32,484 nt of DNA from CAZNGF01 sp964572855 (GTDB lineage Bacteria > Bipolaricaulota > Bipolaricaulia > RBG-16-55-9 > JAJCYT01). Below the pieces are notes generated by a model. That model saw only the letters and a program-made list of their open reading frames with translations, was not told the origin of the DNA and did no database searches. Below are positions 6,122 through 14,479 of this stretch, in pieces. The number at the start of each line of letters is the position of its first letter. The stretch's first letter is position 1. The DNA is taken from positions 1-32,484 of the forward strand of contig CAZNGF010000029.1 in assembly GCA_964572855.1 (NCBI GenBank), written 5' to 3'. The translations under genes were made by a program, and so were the position numbers.

Positions 6122-7504
6122 ATGTTCAAGAAGGTCTTGGTCCCGCTGGACGGGACGCCCGTCTCAGAGGCAGTCCTCAAGTTCGTCGCCAAGCTGGCCC
6201 CCAAGATGGCGTGGTCGCTGGTGGCCATGACCGCGCACCAGGGCGCGGGCCCCGAGATGGCCCACGGCTTGGACGAGTCGTCGCGCGAGGGGACGCGCGC
6301 CGGCAAGCGCCTGCCCAGCGCGCAAGGGGGTAGCGCCAACGAGGCGGCCTACGCCTATCTGAAGGAGGCCGTCGGGCGCGCGGCCAAAGGGGTCGAGGTC
6401 GAACGCGTGGTGGCCGCGGGCCGGCCGGCCGACGAGATCACCCGCACCGCCGAGCGCGCCGGCTGCGACCTGATCGCGCTCGGCGCCCACAGCCGCGCCG
6501 GCGACGGCGAGAGCCAGCTCGGGGGCGTGGCCCACAAGGTGCTCTACAGCGCGCCGGTGCCGCTGCTGCTGTTCCACCCGGCCTGGCTCGAGGCGCACAA
6601 GGACGATGGCCGCTTTGAGACGCTGCTGGCGCCGCTGGACGGCTCGGACTTCGGCGCGTCCACCCTGCCCTACGTCGAGACGCTGGCCAAGGCGCTCCCG
6701 GCCGAGGTCGTGCTGATGCGGGCGTATGAAAACGTCCAGCCCACCTACCTGGCCGACCCGATGGCCGGCGCCACCGGGCTGGCCTACACCGAGGTCGACC
6801 TCGAGGGCGAGGTCACGCAGTACCTGGAGGGCATCGCCAAGGAACTCAAGGGCGAGGGGATCGAGGTCACGACCCGCGCGGTCAAGGGCGCGGCCGCGCG
6901 CGGGATCGCGGCCTGCGCCGACGAGCTGCCGCGCGCGCTGGTCGTGATGTCCACGCACGGGCATTCCTCGCTGGCGCGCTGGCTCATGGGCAGCGTCACC
7001 GAGGCCACGGTGCGCTCGTGCCGCGCGCCCGTCTTGGTCGTCCCGCGCCAGTACGGCCGAAGATATGCCACGGAAGTGACCGAGCTGCTGGGCCGCGCGC
7101 CGCTGTTCGCCCAGCTCACCGAGCGCGACCTGGAGAGCTTGAGCGGCGCGGCCCGCATCCACCGCTACCGCGAGGGCGAGGCGATCGTGACCGAGGGCGA
7201 CACCAGCGGCGGGTTGTACGTCGTGGTCTCGGGCGCGGCCCAGGCGGTCAAGGGCGAGGGCGGCGACCAGCCCAAGGCCGTGGGCACCTTCGGCCCCGGC
7301 GACTTTTTTGGGGAAATGTCGATCGTGGACGACGCGCCGCGCTCGGCCACGGTGCGCGCGACTCAAGACTGCGAGTGCGTGGCCATCCGGCGCTCGGACT
7401 TCCAGGAAGAACTCACCAAGCGCCCCGAGATCGCGGTGGCCATGCTGCCCGAGCTCGTGCGCCGGCTGCGCCAGGCGCGCCAGGGCCAGCAGGCACAGGC
7501 ATGA
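6122..7504 (+). CDS. Tandem universal stress protein fused to a cyclic-nucleotide-binding domain
   Basis: The 460-residue protein has two UspA domains (about 1-155, starting FKKVLVPLDGTPVSEA, and about 160-305, starting FETLLAPLDGSDFGAS) followed by a CNB domain (about 320-445). The second UspA ends with STHGHSSLARWLMGS, close to the ATP-binding signature. The CNB domain has a phosphate-binding cassette FFGEMSIVDDAPRSATVRA with the expected Glu and Arg, so cAMP or cGMP binding is likely. The ATG at 6122 has AAGGAAAGG upstream. The stop overlaps the start of the subtilase gene (ATGA), so both are co-translated. It probably senses cyclic nucleotide and ATP in the cytoplasm; a class III cyclase is encoded 4 kb downstream. 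Confidence 0.88.
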   Translation: MFKKVLVPLDGTPVSEAVLKFVAKLAPKMAWSLVAMTAHQGAGPEMAHGLDESSREGTRAGKRLPSAQGGSANEAAYAYLKEAVGRAAKGVEVERVVAAGRPADEITRTAERAGCDLIALGAHSRAGDGESQLGGVAHKVLYSAPVPLLLFHPAWLEAHKDDGRFETLLAPLDGSDFGASTLPYVETLAKALPAEVVLMRAYENVQPTYLADPMAGATGLAYTEVDLEGEVTQYLEGIAKELKGEGIEVTTRAVKGAAARGIAACADELPRALVVMSTHGHSSLARWLMGSVTEATVRSCRAPVLVVPRQYGRRYATEVTELLGRAPLFAQLTERDLESLSGAARIHRYREGEAIVTEGDTSGGLYVVVSGAAQAVKGEGGDQPKAVGTFGPGDFFGEMSIVDDAPRSATVRATQDCECVAIRRSDFQEELTKRPEIAVAMLPELVRRLRQARQGQQAQA

Positions 7505-10137
7505 GACGCCGCACCGCTGCACGCGCGCTCGCGCTGGGAATCGCGCTCTTGGCCCTGCTGGGCGCGGCGGGCGCCGCGCAGGGCGACGGGCCCACCTTCG
7601 CGCTCGAGCTCTCCGCCCGCCCGGAAGCCGTGCTGGCCGGTGAGTCGATCACCTGGACCGCCACGCTGACCCACGTCGCCCCCGAGCGCGCGCCCGTGCG
7701 CGAGGTGCTCGTGCACGACGTGCCGCCGCCCGGCGTCACGCTGAATGAGGCGCGCGCCGAGCCGGGGGACTGCCGCGTCGTGTTGGGCGCGATCACGTGC
7801 GCGGTCGGGACGCTTGCCTACGGGGACGAGGTTCGCATCACGATCAAGGGCACCGTGGCGCCCGACTTCGGCAGCGGGACGCTCGTCAACACGGTCTCGA
7901 CCACGGGCTTCAGCGCGCCGGGCGAGCCCGCGCAGGCGGTCGTGGCCAGGGGCTTGCGCACGCCGGTGTTCCCGTTCCGCGTCGCGCCGGGCTGCGCGGC
8001 GGCGGGCGAGTCGGTCACGCTGGTGGGCGGGGCGTTCGCGTCGCAGACGCTGGCGGCAGGCGACGTCACCGTGGGCGGCGTCCCGGCCGCGCTCGACGCG
8101 GCCAGCCCCACCGGGCTCGTGGTCGCGGTGCCGCAAGGCGTAGAAGGCGAGGCGCGCGTGGCCGTGGCCGGGCTGCCCGGCTGGGCGCCGCTGCGGGTCG
8201 ATCAAGCGTGTAGCCGCCGGCCGGTTACGACCCGGGACGTCTCGGAGGGGTTCGTGGCCGGCGACATCCTGCTGAGCCTGGCCGACGACGTGGGACCTAC
8301 CGCACGGGAAGCCCTGCAAGCCGAGTACGGCTTGGCGGCGCTGGTCGCGCACCCCGTCTTGAAGTTCTTCGTGGCCAAGGTCGACCCCGAGGCGCACCGC
8401 GAGCGGGGCGATGCGCACTGCCCCGTGAGCCGGCGCACAACCGCGCCGCTGCAAGACATCCTCCTGCTGGTCGACGCCTCGGGCACGATGGACGAATCCG
8501 CCTTACGGCCGTTCATGGGCGAACTGCTGGACCAAATGGAATGCGTGGTCAACCGCGACGCGCGCGTCGGGCTGATCGCCTACGGCCCCGACGCCCGCGT
8601 CGCGCTCCCGCTGGCCCGCTGGGGCGAGCAGCAGGAGCGGTTGCGGGCCTGGCTCGACGCGCCGCTGGCCACGCGCGGTCACTCCGACCTGGCGCGCGGG
8701 CTGAACCAGGCGTTGGCGCACCTGCACGTGCGCGGTCGGCCCGAGCGCCCGGCGCACGTGCTCGTGCTCACACGCGGGCCGGTGTCGCCGCCGCTGCAAG
8801 CGCCCGAACGCTGGATCGCGCGCGCCAACGCCCTGGGAATCGACGTGCACGGCCTCCCGATCGTGAGCCGCTGGTTCCCGCTGGGCGACCACGACGCGCT
8901 CCAGCAAGTGGCCCGGGGGACGGGGCGCGGGGTGAGCGCCTTCGACGAGCGCCGATCCGAAACCGCGGGCGCGGCCGCGACCTGCGCGCTCGTTTGGGGC
9001 GTGTACGGGATTCAAGACTGCGGCGGGCCCGACGCGCTGGCGCGCGTGCCCGCGATCGAACGGAGTCTGAGCGAGCTCACCGGTGCGCTCATCCGGCGGC
9101 TCAACGCCGACCCGCGCGTGCGCCAGGCCTTTCCCAACAGCCTGGTCGACAGCTTCCAGGCCGACGAGGACCCCAAGCTGAGCGAGTCGGAGTGGCTGCT
9201 CCAGCTCGGCCTGCCGGCCGGCTGGGACGCCTACTTCCCCAAGCGCGGAGAGGGAACCAGCATCGCCATCGTCGACAGCGGCGCGGACCTCGCGCTGGCG
9301 GGGGGCGACCCGGCCGAGCTCGTACTGGACCCCAAGGCCCCGGAGGGGCTTAACTTCGGCCCGGCCGCGACCGAGGAGGGCGAGCCCAAGGGGCAGGACG
9401 AGGTGGGCCACGGCACGGCCGTGAGCACGATCGCCGCGGCCGCGGGCGACAACCGCTACAACGGCGCGGGCGTGGCCCCGCGCGCCCGGCTCCTCCTCAT
9501 GAAGGTGTTTTCGGTGGTGGACGGCCAGGCCAAGGCCACCAACGACGGCGTGGCCCAGGCGCTCTTCAACGCGTTCGCGCTCGGGGCGGACGTGGTGAAC
9601 TTGAGCATCGGCTGCCACGGCTGCTCGCCGGAGCAGCGCGCCGTGCAGAAGGCGTTTTTCGACCTCGTGATCGACAACCTGCTGGCCGACGGGACCGAGG
9701 CGGGCCGGCCCGTGCCCGTGCTGGTGGCCGCCGCCGGCAACGACGGGGCACGCGGCGTCGACACCCCGGCCTCGCACCCGGCCGTGATCGCGGTGGGCTC
9801 GATCCGGCCCGACCTCGCGCGCCGCAGCCGCTTTTCCAACTTCGGCCCCGAGCTCGACCTCGTGGCCGTGGGCGAACACCCGCGCACGACCGTGTCCGGC
9901 GGGGGGTTCGAGGACCCCGGTTCGGGCACCTCGTTCGCCGCGCCGCAGGTGGCCGGCCTGAGCGCGCTGGTGCGCGCCGAGCACCCCGAGCTCGACCCCG
10001 AGGCCGTATGGGCACGCATTTTGGACTGCTTCGTGGCCGACGTGGCCCCCGCGGGCTTCGACGAAGGGACGGGCTGGGGCCGGGTGTTCCTCCCCCCACG
10101 GGCGGAGGCCGATCCGGCGTGCTTGAACGGGGACTGA
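7501..10137 (+). CDS. Secreted vWA-subtilisin (S8) protease with N-terminal DUF11-like and IPT-like domains
   Basis: An 878-residue exported protein. A signal peptide (about 1-28) is followed by a DUF11-like domain (about 35-150), an IPT/TIG-like domain (about 160-240), a propeptide-like segment and a vWA domain from about 318 (LLVDASGT, a MIDAS-like DxSxT). The S8 protease domain has a complete catalytic triad: Asp592 in IAIVDSG, His637 in GHGTAVS and Ser811 in GTSFAAPQVAG. The oxyanion Asn lies in VAAAGNDG. It should be active outside the cytoplasmic membrane, with vWA serving adhesion or substrate binding. The ATG at 7501 overlaps the UspA-CNB stop, but the two products work in different compartments, so direct interaction is unlikely. 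Confidence 0.9.
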   Translation: MRRRTAARALALGIALLALLGAAGAAQGDGPTFALELSARPEAVLAGESITWTATLTHVAPERAPVREVLVHDVPPPGVTLNEARAEPGDCRVVLGAITCAVGTLAYGDEVRITIKGTVAPDFGSGTLVNTVSTTGFSAPGEPAQAVVARGLRTPVFPFRVAPGCAAAGESVTLVGGAFASQTLAAGDVTVGGVPAALDAASPTGLVVAVPQGVEGEARVAVAGLPGWAPLRVDQACSRRPVTTRDVSEGFVAGDILLSLADDVGPTAREALQAEYGLAALVAHPVLKFFVAKVDPEAHRERGDAHCPVSRRTTAPLQDILLLVDASGTMDESALRPFMGELLDQMECVVNRDARVGLIAYGPDARVALPLARWGEQQERLRAWLDAPLATRGHSDLARGLNQALAHLHVRGRPERPAHVLVLTRGPVSPPLQAPERWIARANALGIDVHGLPIVSRWFPLGDHDALQQVARGTGRGVSAFDERRSETAGAAATCALVWGVYGIQDCGGPDALARVPAIERSLSELTGALIRRLNADPRVRQAFPNSLVDSFQADEDPKLSESEWLLQLGLPAGWDAYFPKRGEGTSIAIVDSGADLALAGGDPAELVLDPKAPEGLNFGPAATEEGEPKGQDEVGHGTAVSTIAAAAGDNRYNGAGVAPRARLLLMKVFSVVDGQAKATNDGVAQALFNAFALGADVVNLSIGCHGCSPEQRAVQKAFFDLVIDNLLADGTEAGRPVPVLVAAAGNDGARGVDTPASHPAVIAVGSIRPDLARRSRFSNFGPELDLVAVGEHPRTTVSGGGFEDPGSGTSFAAPQVAGLSALVRAEHPELDPEAVWARILDCFVADVAPAGFDEGTGWGRVFLPPRAEADPACLNGD

Positions 10138-10145
10138 GCGGGCGC

Positions 10146-10168
10146 GGGGCGCGATGAATCACGCCCCC
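10146..10168 (+). terminator. Hairpin after the subtilase gene, also a REP-like repeat
   Basis: GGGGCGCGAT, GA, then ATCACGCCCC forms a stem of about 10 bp with one mismatch 8 bases after the stop codon. It has no T-run, so it is at best a weak terminator. Its shape and CCCCCAC end match the dispersed palindrome family of this window. Confidence 0.4.
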
Positions 10169-10207
10169 ACGGTTCATCCTGTCATGCGACGAACCCCGGT
10201 CATCCGA

Positions 10208-10236
10208 TTGTCGCACCCCATAGGCAAACCTATACT
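10208..10236 (+). promoter_or_regulatory. Sigma70-like promoter for the 10280 gene
   Basis: TTGTCG (10208-10213) and TATACT (10231-10236) are 17 bp apart. The predicted start is near 10243, and a GAGGAGG ribosome binding site precedes the ATG at 10280. Confidence 0.58.
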
Positions 10237-10279
10237 GAAATCCAATTGACACTTCGACGGAAACACGAGGAGGGGTTCG

Positions 10280-11296
10280 ATGCGACGGGGATTGCGATTG
10301 GGAACGTGTGTGCTGGCGGGGCTGGCGCTGCTTGCGACGCTGCAAGCCGGCGCCGCCGCGGGCGCGCAGGAGGGCACGGTCACGCTGCTGAGCCTGGGCG
10401 AGGAGACGGTGTCGCTGCTGCTGTTCAACCCGCAGGATCTGAGCGGGGTGCCCGAGCTGGCGCGCGGGGTCGACGCCGCGCGCGCCGAGGCCGAACGGAC
10501 GCTTGCGCTCTACGCCGGCGGGCGGGCGTCGGGCAGCGGCGTGCCGATCGCGCGGCTGAGCGGGGCCCGGCTCGACGCCGCGGCGCTGGGCGCGGCCGAG
10601 CTGCGCGGCGGCGACGCCGCGCTGGGGCAGGCGATTACGGAGTCGGGCTTTCCGCTGCTGGCTGCCAACCTGGGCCTGGGCGAGGACAGCCCGCTGCGCA
10701 TGCTGTTCGGCGGCGCGCTGCGCACGACTTTGGACGCGCTGCACGACGGCCGGCACGGCGGCGGGCTCTACGAGCTGCTGATCGCCGAAGACGGCGAGTT
10801 CGGCGTCTGCGCCTTCGGCCTGGTGGACCCGCAGCTGCAGCCGGGCGGGGCGACCTTCCGGCTCCAGAACCCGATTGAGACCGCACAATCCATGGTCGCG
10901 CGCTGCGACGAGGCCGGGGCCGACCTGACCGTGGCCATGCTGCACGTGGCCGACGGCGTGCGGCTGGACCGGGACCTGAAGGCCGCCGTGCCCGGCATCG
11001 ACGTGGTGGTGTTGGGCGGCGCGGCCGCCGACCCGTCAGAAAGCGCGCTCGACACCGAGCGCGGCCCGTCGCTCTCCGTGGGCGTGGCCGACCCGCACGC
11101 GCTCGGACGGCTCGACCTCGGGCTCACCGACGGGCTAATCGTCGACTTCAACTACGCGCCCGTGGACCCGGCCGCAGGGGTCGTGACCTCCTCGACGACG
11201 AGCGAACGCGGCGGGGGCGGGGGCTTCGGCCCGCCCGTCCTCATGCTGGTCGCGGGGGTCGTGCTGCTGCTGGGCGCGTGGCTGCTGACGCGGTAA
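10280..11296 (+). CDS. Exported, C-terminally anchored protein resembling a degenerate 5'-nucleotidase
   Basis: A 338-residue protein with an N-terminal signal peptide (about 1-29) and a C-terminal hydrophobic segment (about 315-336, PPVLMLVAGVVLLLGAWLL) after a glycine-rich linker. The middle resembles the metallophosphoesterase half of UshA-type 5'-nucleotidases: GFPLLAANLG near 123, then VAMLHVADGVRLDRDL, then VPGIDVVVLGGAA near 240, where active enzymes have a GGHSH-like motif. The metal-binding histidines and the N-terminal DxHG motif are not seen, so hydrolysis is unlikely. The domain match is by pattern only. The start has a GAGGAGG site at good distance, and a promoter lies at 10208-10236. 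Confidence 0.7.
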   Translation: MRRGLRLGTCVLAGLALLATLQAGAAAGAQEGTVTLLSLGEETVSLLLFNPQDLSGVPELARGVDAARAEAERTLALYAGGRASGSGVPIARLSGARLDAAALGAAELRGGDAALGQAITESGFPLLAANLGLGEDSPLRMLFGGALRTTLDALHDGRHGGGLYELLIAEDGEFGVCAFGLVDPQLQPGGATFRLQNPIETAQSMVARCDEAGADLTVAMLHVADGVRLDRDLKAAVPGIDVVVLGGAAADPSESALDTERGPSLSVGVADPHALGRLDLGLTDGLIVDFNYAPVDPAAGVVTSSTTSERGGGGGFGPPVLMLVAGVVLLLGAWLLTR

Positions 11297-11309
11297 AAAC
11301 CTCTATGCG

Positions 11310-11383
11310 CCGTCATCCCCGTGAAAATGGGGGCCCGGAATAGCCATATCCGACCTGGATTCCTGCTTTGGCATGGATGACGG
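11310..11383. mobile_element. MITE-like palindromic element, 74 bp
   Basis: Perfect 9-bp terminal inverted repeats (CCGTCATCC at 11310-11318, GGATGACGG at 11375-11383) enclose two inverted subrepeats: CCCCGTGAAAATGGGGGCCC on the left and CTGGATTCCTGCTTTGGCAT on the right. This is the layout of the common CGTCATTCCCG...CGGGAATCC dispersed repeat found in many bacteria. It lies directly before the cyclase gene, and an in-frame ATG (11373) falls inside it. Confidence 0.65.
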
Positions 11384-11411
11384 GGGGGAGGAGAGGGGGA
11401 AAGGGACAAGC

Positions 11412-14351
11412 GTGAGCGCCGACAAGCTGCCGTCGACCGTGTACTTCTTCTCCGACCTGGAGGGCAGCACCCAGCTCTGGGAGCGCTTCCCCGCCGCCAT
11501 GAAGGAGAACATCGTCCGCCACGACGAGATCATCGACGGGCTGATTCACAAGCATGGCGGCAAGGTGATCGACCACGCGGGCGACGGCGTGTTCGCGGTG
11601 TTCGAGGCCGGCACGCCGTTGCACTGCGCGCTCGAAATCCAGCGACAACTGCAGGACGAGCCCTGGCAGGCCGTCGACGAGCTGCGCGTGCGCATGGGCC
11701 TGCACGCGGGCGCGGCGCTCAAGCGCGGCGAGGACTACCGCGGTCCCATGGTCAACCGCACGGCCCGCATCATGTCGACCGGCTGGGGGGGCCAGATCCT
11801 GCTCACCCCCGAGGTCGAGCGCGCCTGCCCGCGGCCCGAGGGCGCCCAGCTGCAGGACCTGGGCGCGCACCTGTTGAAGGACCTGCACGCGCCGCAGCCC
11901 ATCCTGGGGCTGGTCCACCCCGCGCTCAAGCTGCAGACGTTCCCCGAGCTGCGCTCGCTCTCGGCCCAGCCCAACAACCTGCCGCCCCAGCCCAACGCGT
12001 TCGTGGGCCGCACGCGCGAGCTGGCCGAGATCAGCGAACACTTCGAGGACCCGCACCGCCGGCTGGTCACGCTGCTGGGCCCGGGCGGGGTGGGCAAGAC
12101 CCGCCTGGCGCTGCAAGCCGCGGCCGAGGCCGTCGAGCGCTTCAAGCACGGCGTGTTTTTCGTCTACCTCGCGCCGCTGAGCTCGCCCAACCAGGTCGTC
12201 TCAAGTATGGCCGAGGCCCTGGGGTTCTCGTTCTACAGCCGCGAGGAGCCCAAGGACCAACTGCTCAACTTCCTGCGCGAGAAGGAACTGCTGCTCGTGC
12301 TGGACAACCTGGAGCACCTGATGGCCATGGTCGCGCTGATGCGGGAGCTGCTGGAGGCCGCCCCGCGCCTCACGTTGCTGGCCACCTCGCGCGAGCGGCT
12401 CAACCTGAGCCAGGAGTCCGTGCTCGAGATCCGCGGCCTGGACGTGCCCGGCGAGGCCGATCTGCAACAGAACCCGCCCGAGAGCTTCGGCGCGCTGCGG
12501 CTGTTCGCCGAGCGCGCGCGGCAGGTCGAGCCCGCCTTCGCGCTCGACGAGGCGACGCTGCCGGGGGTTTTGCGGGTCTGCCGCCTGGTGGACGGCATAC
12601 CGCTGGGGATCGAGCTGGCCGCCGCCTGGGTGCGGATGCTGCCGCCCACGGAGATCGCCGCCGAGATCGAGGCCAAGCTCGACTTTTTGGAATCAAGCAT
12701 GCACGACGTCCCCGAACGCCACCGCAGCCTGCGCGCGGCCTTCGAGTACTCCTGGAACCTGCTCGACGAGGACGAGCGCGAGGCCTACCGTAACCTGTCG
12801 GCCCTGCGCGGGAGCTGGGACCGCGAGGTCGCGGCGCGGGTGGCCGGGGTCTCGCTGCGGACGCTGGCCGGCTTGGCCGACAAGTCGCTGGTGCGCAAGA
12901 CCGCGGCGGGCCGGTTCTACGTCCACGAGGTGCTGCGCCACCACGCCGTCGAGAAACGCGCCGAGGACCCCGAGGCGCAAGCCGCGCTCGAGGTCAAGCA
13001 CGGCACCTACTTCGCGGACTTCATGGCCGAACGCGCGGCCAAGCTGCGCGGGCGCGAGCAGGTGGCCGCGCTCGAGGCCGTGCAGGCCAACCTGGACAAC
13101 GTGCTGGCCGCCTGGCGCTGGGCGCTGGAAGCGAACCGCGCCGACTGCCTGGGACGTGCGCTGGACGCGCTCTGGCTCTTCTACGAAAAGCGCAGCCGCT
13201 TCCGCGAGGGCCTGGAGACCTTCCGCGCCGCGGCCGAGGACTGGGGCGAGCGGGGGGGCGACGCCGCGCTGGGCGGCAAGCTCTGGGCCCGCGAAGGGTA
13301 CTTCGCCCAGCGGCTGGGCGAGCTCGAGGCGGCGGGCCAGCGGCTCGAATGGGCGCTCGAAGAGGCCCGCCGCGCCGACGACGCCGAGGAGGTCGCGTTC
13401 TGCCTCAACTACCTGGGCCAGCTCGCGCTGCGGCGCGGGCGCTTCGACCAGGCACGCACGCGCCTGGAGGAAAGCCTCGCGCTGCGCCGCGAGCGCAACG
13501 CCCCGCGCGGGATCGCCGCCAGCCTCAACAACCTGGGCGCGCTGGCCTACCTCACCGGCGAGCACGCGCGCGCCAAGGCGTGCTACGAGGAGAGCCTGGG
13601 GCTGGCCCAGCGCAGCGGCGACCTCTGGAGCGTGGGCGCGCTGCGGAACAATTTGGGCGAGATCCATCGCCTGCTGGGCGAGCGCGAGGCGGCGCGCGCC
13701 CAGTTCGAGGCGAGCCTGCAGCAGAGCGAGCAGCTGGGCGACCGCTGGGGCGCGGCCACGGCGCACAACAACCTGGGCGCGCTGGCCCACATGGCCCAGG
13801 ATTGGGACGAGGCCCGGCGCCTCTACGCCGAGAGCCTGCGGGTGCGCCGCGAGCTGGGCGACCGTTCGGGCGTGGCGGTGTCGTTGCGCAACCTAGCCGA
13901 GGTGGCCGGCCGGCAGGGCGAACCCGAGCAGGCGCGCGGTCACGCCGAGGAGAGCCTGCGCATCTCGCGGGAGCTGGGCGACCGGCGCGGCGAGGCCGCT
14001 TCGCTGGTCCAGCTCGGCAAGGCCGACCGCCAACTCGGGGACGCTCAAGGGGCGCGCGAGCGGCTGCGCGAGGGCGTGTCGCTGGCCCAAGAGATCGGTG
14101 CCCTGCCCGTGGCGCTCGACGGGGTCGTGTGCCTGGCGGACGCGCTCGATCCCGCGCGCGCGTCCGAGGCCCTCGCGTTGCTGGCCGCGGCCCGCGCCCA
14201 CCCGGCCGCCCATCGAACCACGCAACGGACGGCCGACGCGCTCATCTCGTCGTGGTCGGACCGGCTCACGCGCGGGGAGGCCGACGCCGCGCTGGCGCGC
14301 GGCCGCGGCGCCTCCTGGGAGGAGACGCTGCAGGCCGCACTCGGGACGTAA
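11412..14351 (+). CDS. Class III nucleotide cyclase - NB-ARC ATPase - TPR protein
   Basis: A 979-residue protein from the GTG at 11412, chosen because AAAGGGA precedes it and the upstream ATG at 11373 is inside a MITE-like repeat. Residues 8-185 form a class III cyclase domain with metal-binding Asp15 (FFSDLEGST) and Asp58 (HAGDGVFAVF) and a VNRTARI transition-state motif. The usual KTxGD lysine, which reads the purine, is replaced by Asp54 (VIDHAGDG). From about 200 an NB-ARC/STAND ATPase follows (FVGRTRELAEI; P-loop GPGGVGKTRLA near 221; LVLDNLEHL near 296), then TPR repeats from about 600 to 880. Such proteins couple ligand-triggered oligomerisation to the N-terminal domain. The input signal and cyclase product are unknown. 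Confidence 0.87.
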   Translation: MSADKLPSTVYFFSDLEGSTQLWERFPAAMKENIVRHDEIIDGLIHKHGGKVIDHAGDGVFAVFEAGTPLHCALEIQRQLQDEPWQAVDELRVRMGLHAGAALKRGEDYRGPMVNRTARIMSTGWGGQILLTPEVERACPRPEGAQLQDLGAHLLKDLHAPQPILGLVHPALKLQTFPELRSLSAQPNNLPPQPNAFVGRTRELAEISEHFEDPHRRLVTLLGPGGVGKTRLALQAAAEAVERFKHGVFFVYLAPLSSPNQVVSSMAEALGFSFYSREEPKDQLLNFLREKELLLVLDNLEHLMAMVALMRELLEAAPRLTLLATSRERLNLSQESVLEIRGLDVPGEADLQQNPPESFGALRLFAERARQVEPAFALDEATLPGVLRVCRLVDGIPLGIELAAAWVRMLPPTEIAAEIEAKLDFLESSMHDVPERHRSLRAAFEYSWNLLDEDEREAYRNLSALRGSWDREVAARVAGVSLRTLAGLADKSLVRKTAAGRFYVHEVLRHHAVEKRAEDPEAQAALEVKHGTYFADFMAERAAKLRGREQVAALEAVQANLDNVLAAWRWALEANRADCLGRALDALWLFYEKRSRFREGLETFRAAAEDWGERGGDAALGGKLWAREGYFAQRLGELEAAGQRLEWALEEARRADDAEEVAFCLNYLGQLALRRGRFDQARTRLEESLALRRERNAPRGIAASLNNLGALAYLTGEHARAKACYEESLGLAQRSGDLWSVGALRNNLGEIHRLLGEREAARAQFEASLQQSEQLGDRWGAATAHNNLGALAHMAQDWDEARRLYAESLRVRRELGDRSGVAVSLRNLAEVAGRQGEPEQARGHAEESLRISRELGDRRGEAASLVQLGKADRQLGDAQGARERLREGVSLAQEIGALPVALDGVVCLADALDPARASEALALLAAARAHPAAHRTTQRTADALISSWSDRLTRGEADAALARGRGASWEETLQAALGT

Positions 14352-14415
14352 GAAACCGCTTGAGAACCACTCCCCCGAGGTGGCGCGTCCGGTCTCCGCC
14401 GGGGCAAGGAATTAC

Positions 14416-14450
14416 AGCGCGGCGAAACCCGACGGAAGCCTCCGCGCTTT
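14416..14450 (+). terminator. Possible terminator after the cyclase gene
   Basis: AGCGCGG (14416-14422) pairs with CCGCGCT (14442-14448) across a 19-base loop and is followed by TT. It lies between convergent genes and could serve either strand. The long loop and short T-tract make it a weak call. Confidence 0.3.
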
Positions 14451-14479
14451 CTGGGACGGGGCAGGGGCGATCCGTTCCC

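Noticed and set aside
7018..7500. N-terminal extension of the subtilase frame into the UspA-CNB gene
   Set aside because: The true start is the ATG at 7501, which begins a signal peptide and overlaps the upstream stop. The extension has shadow-type composition.
10222..10236. GGCAAACC before the 10280 gene as a second c-di-GMP riboswitch
   Set aside because: No ACGCAAAGCC block or closing helix follows, and the site lies between promoter boxes.
11373..11411. ATG at 11373 as the start of the cyclase gene
   Set aside because: It lies in a MITE-like repeat and gives a Gly/Glu/Lys-rich tail. The GTG at 11412 has a ribosome binding site and fits the family N-terminus.
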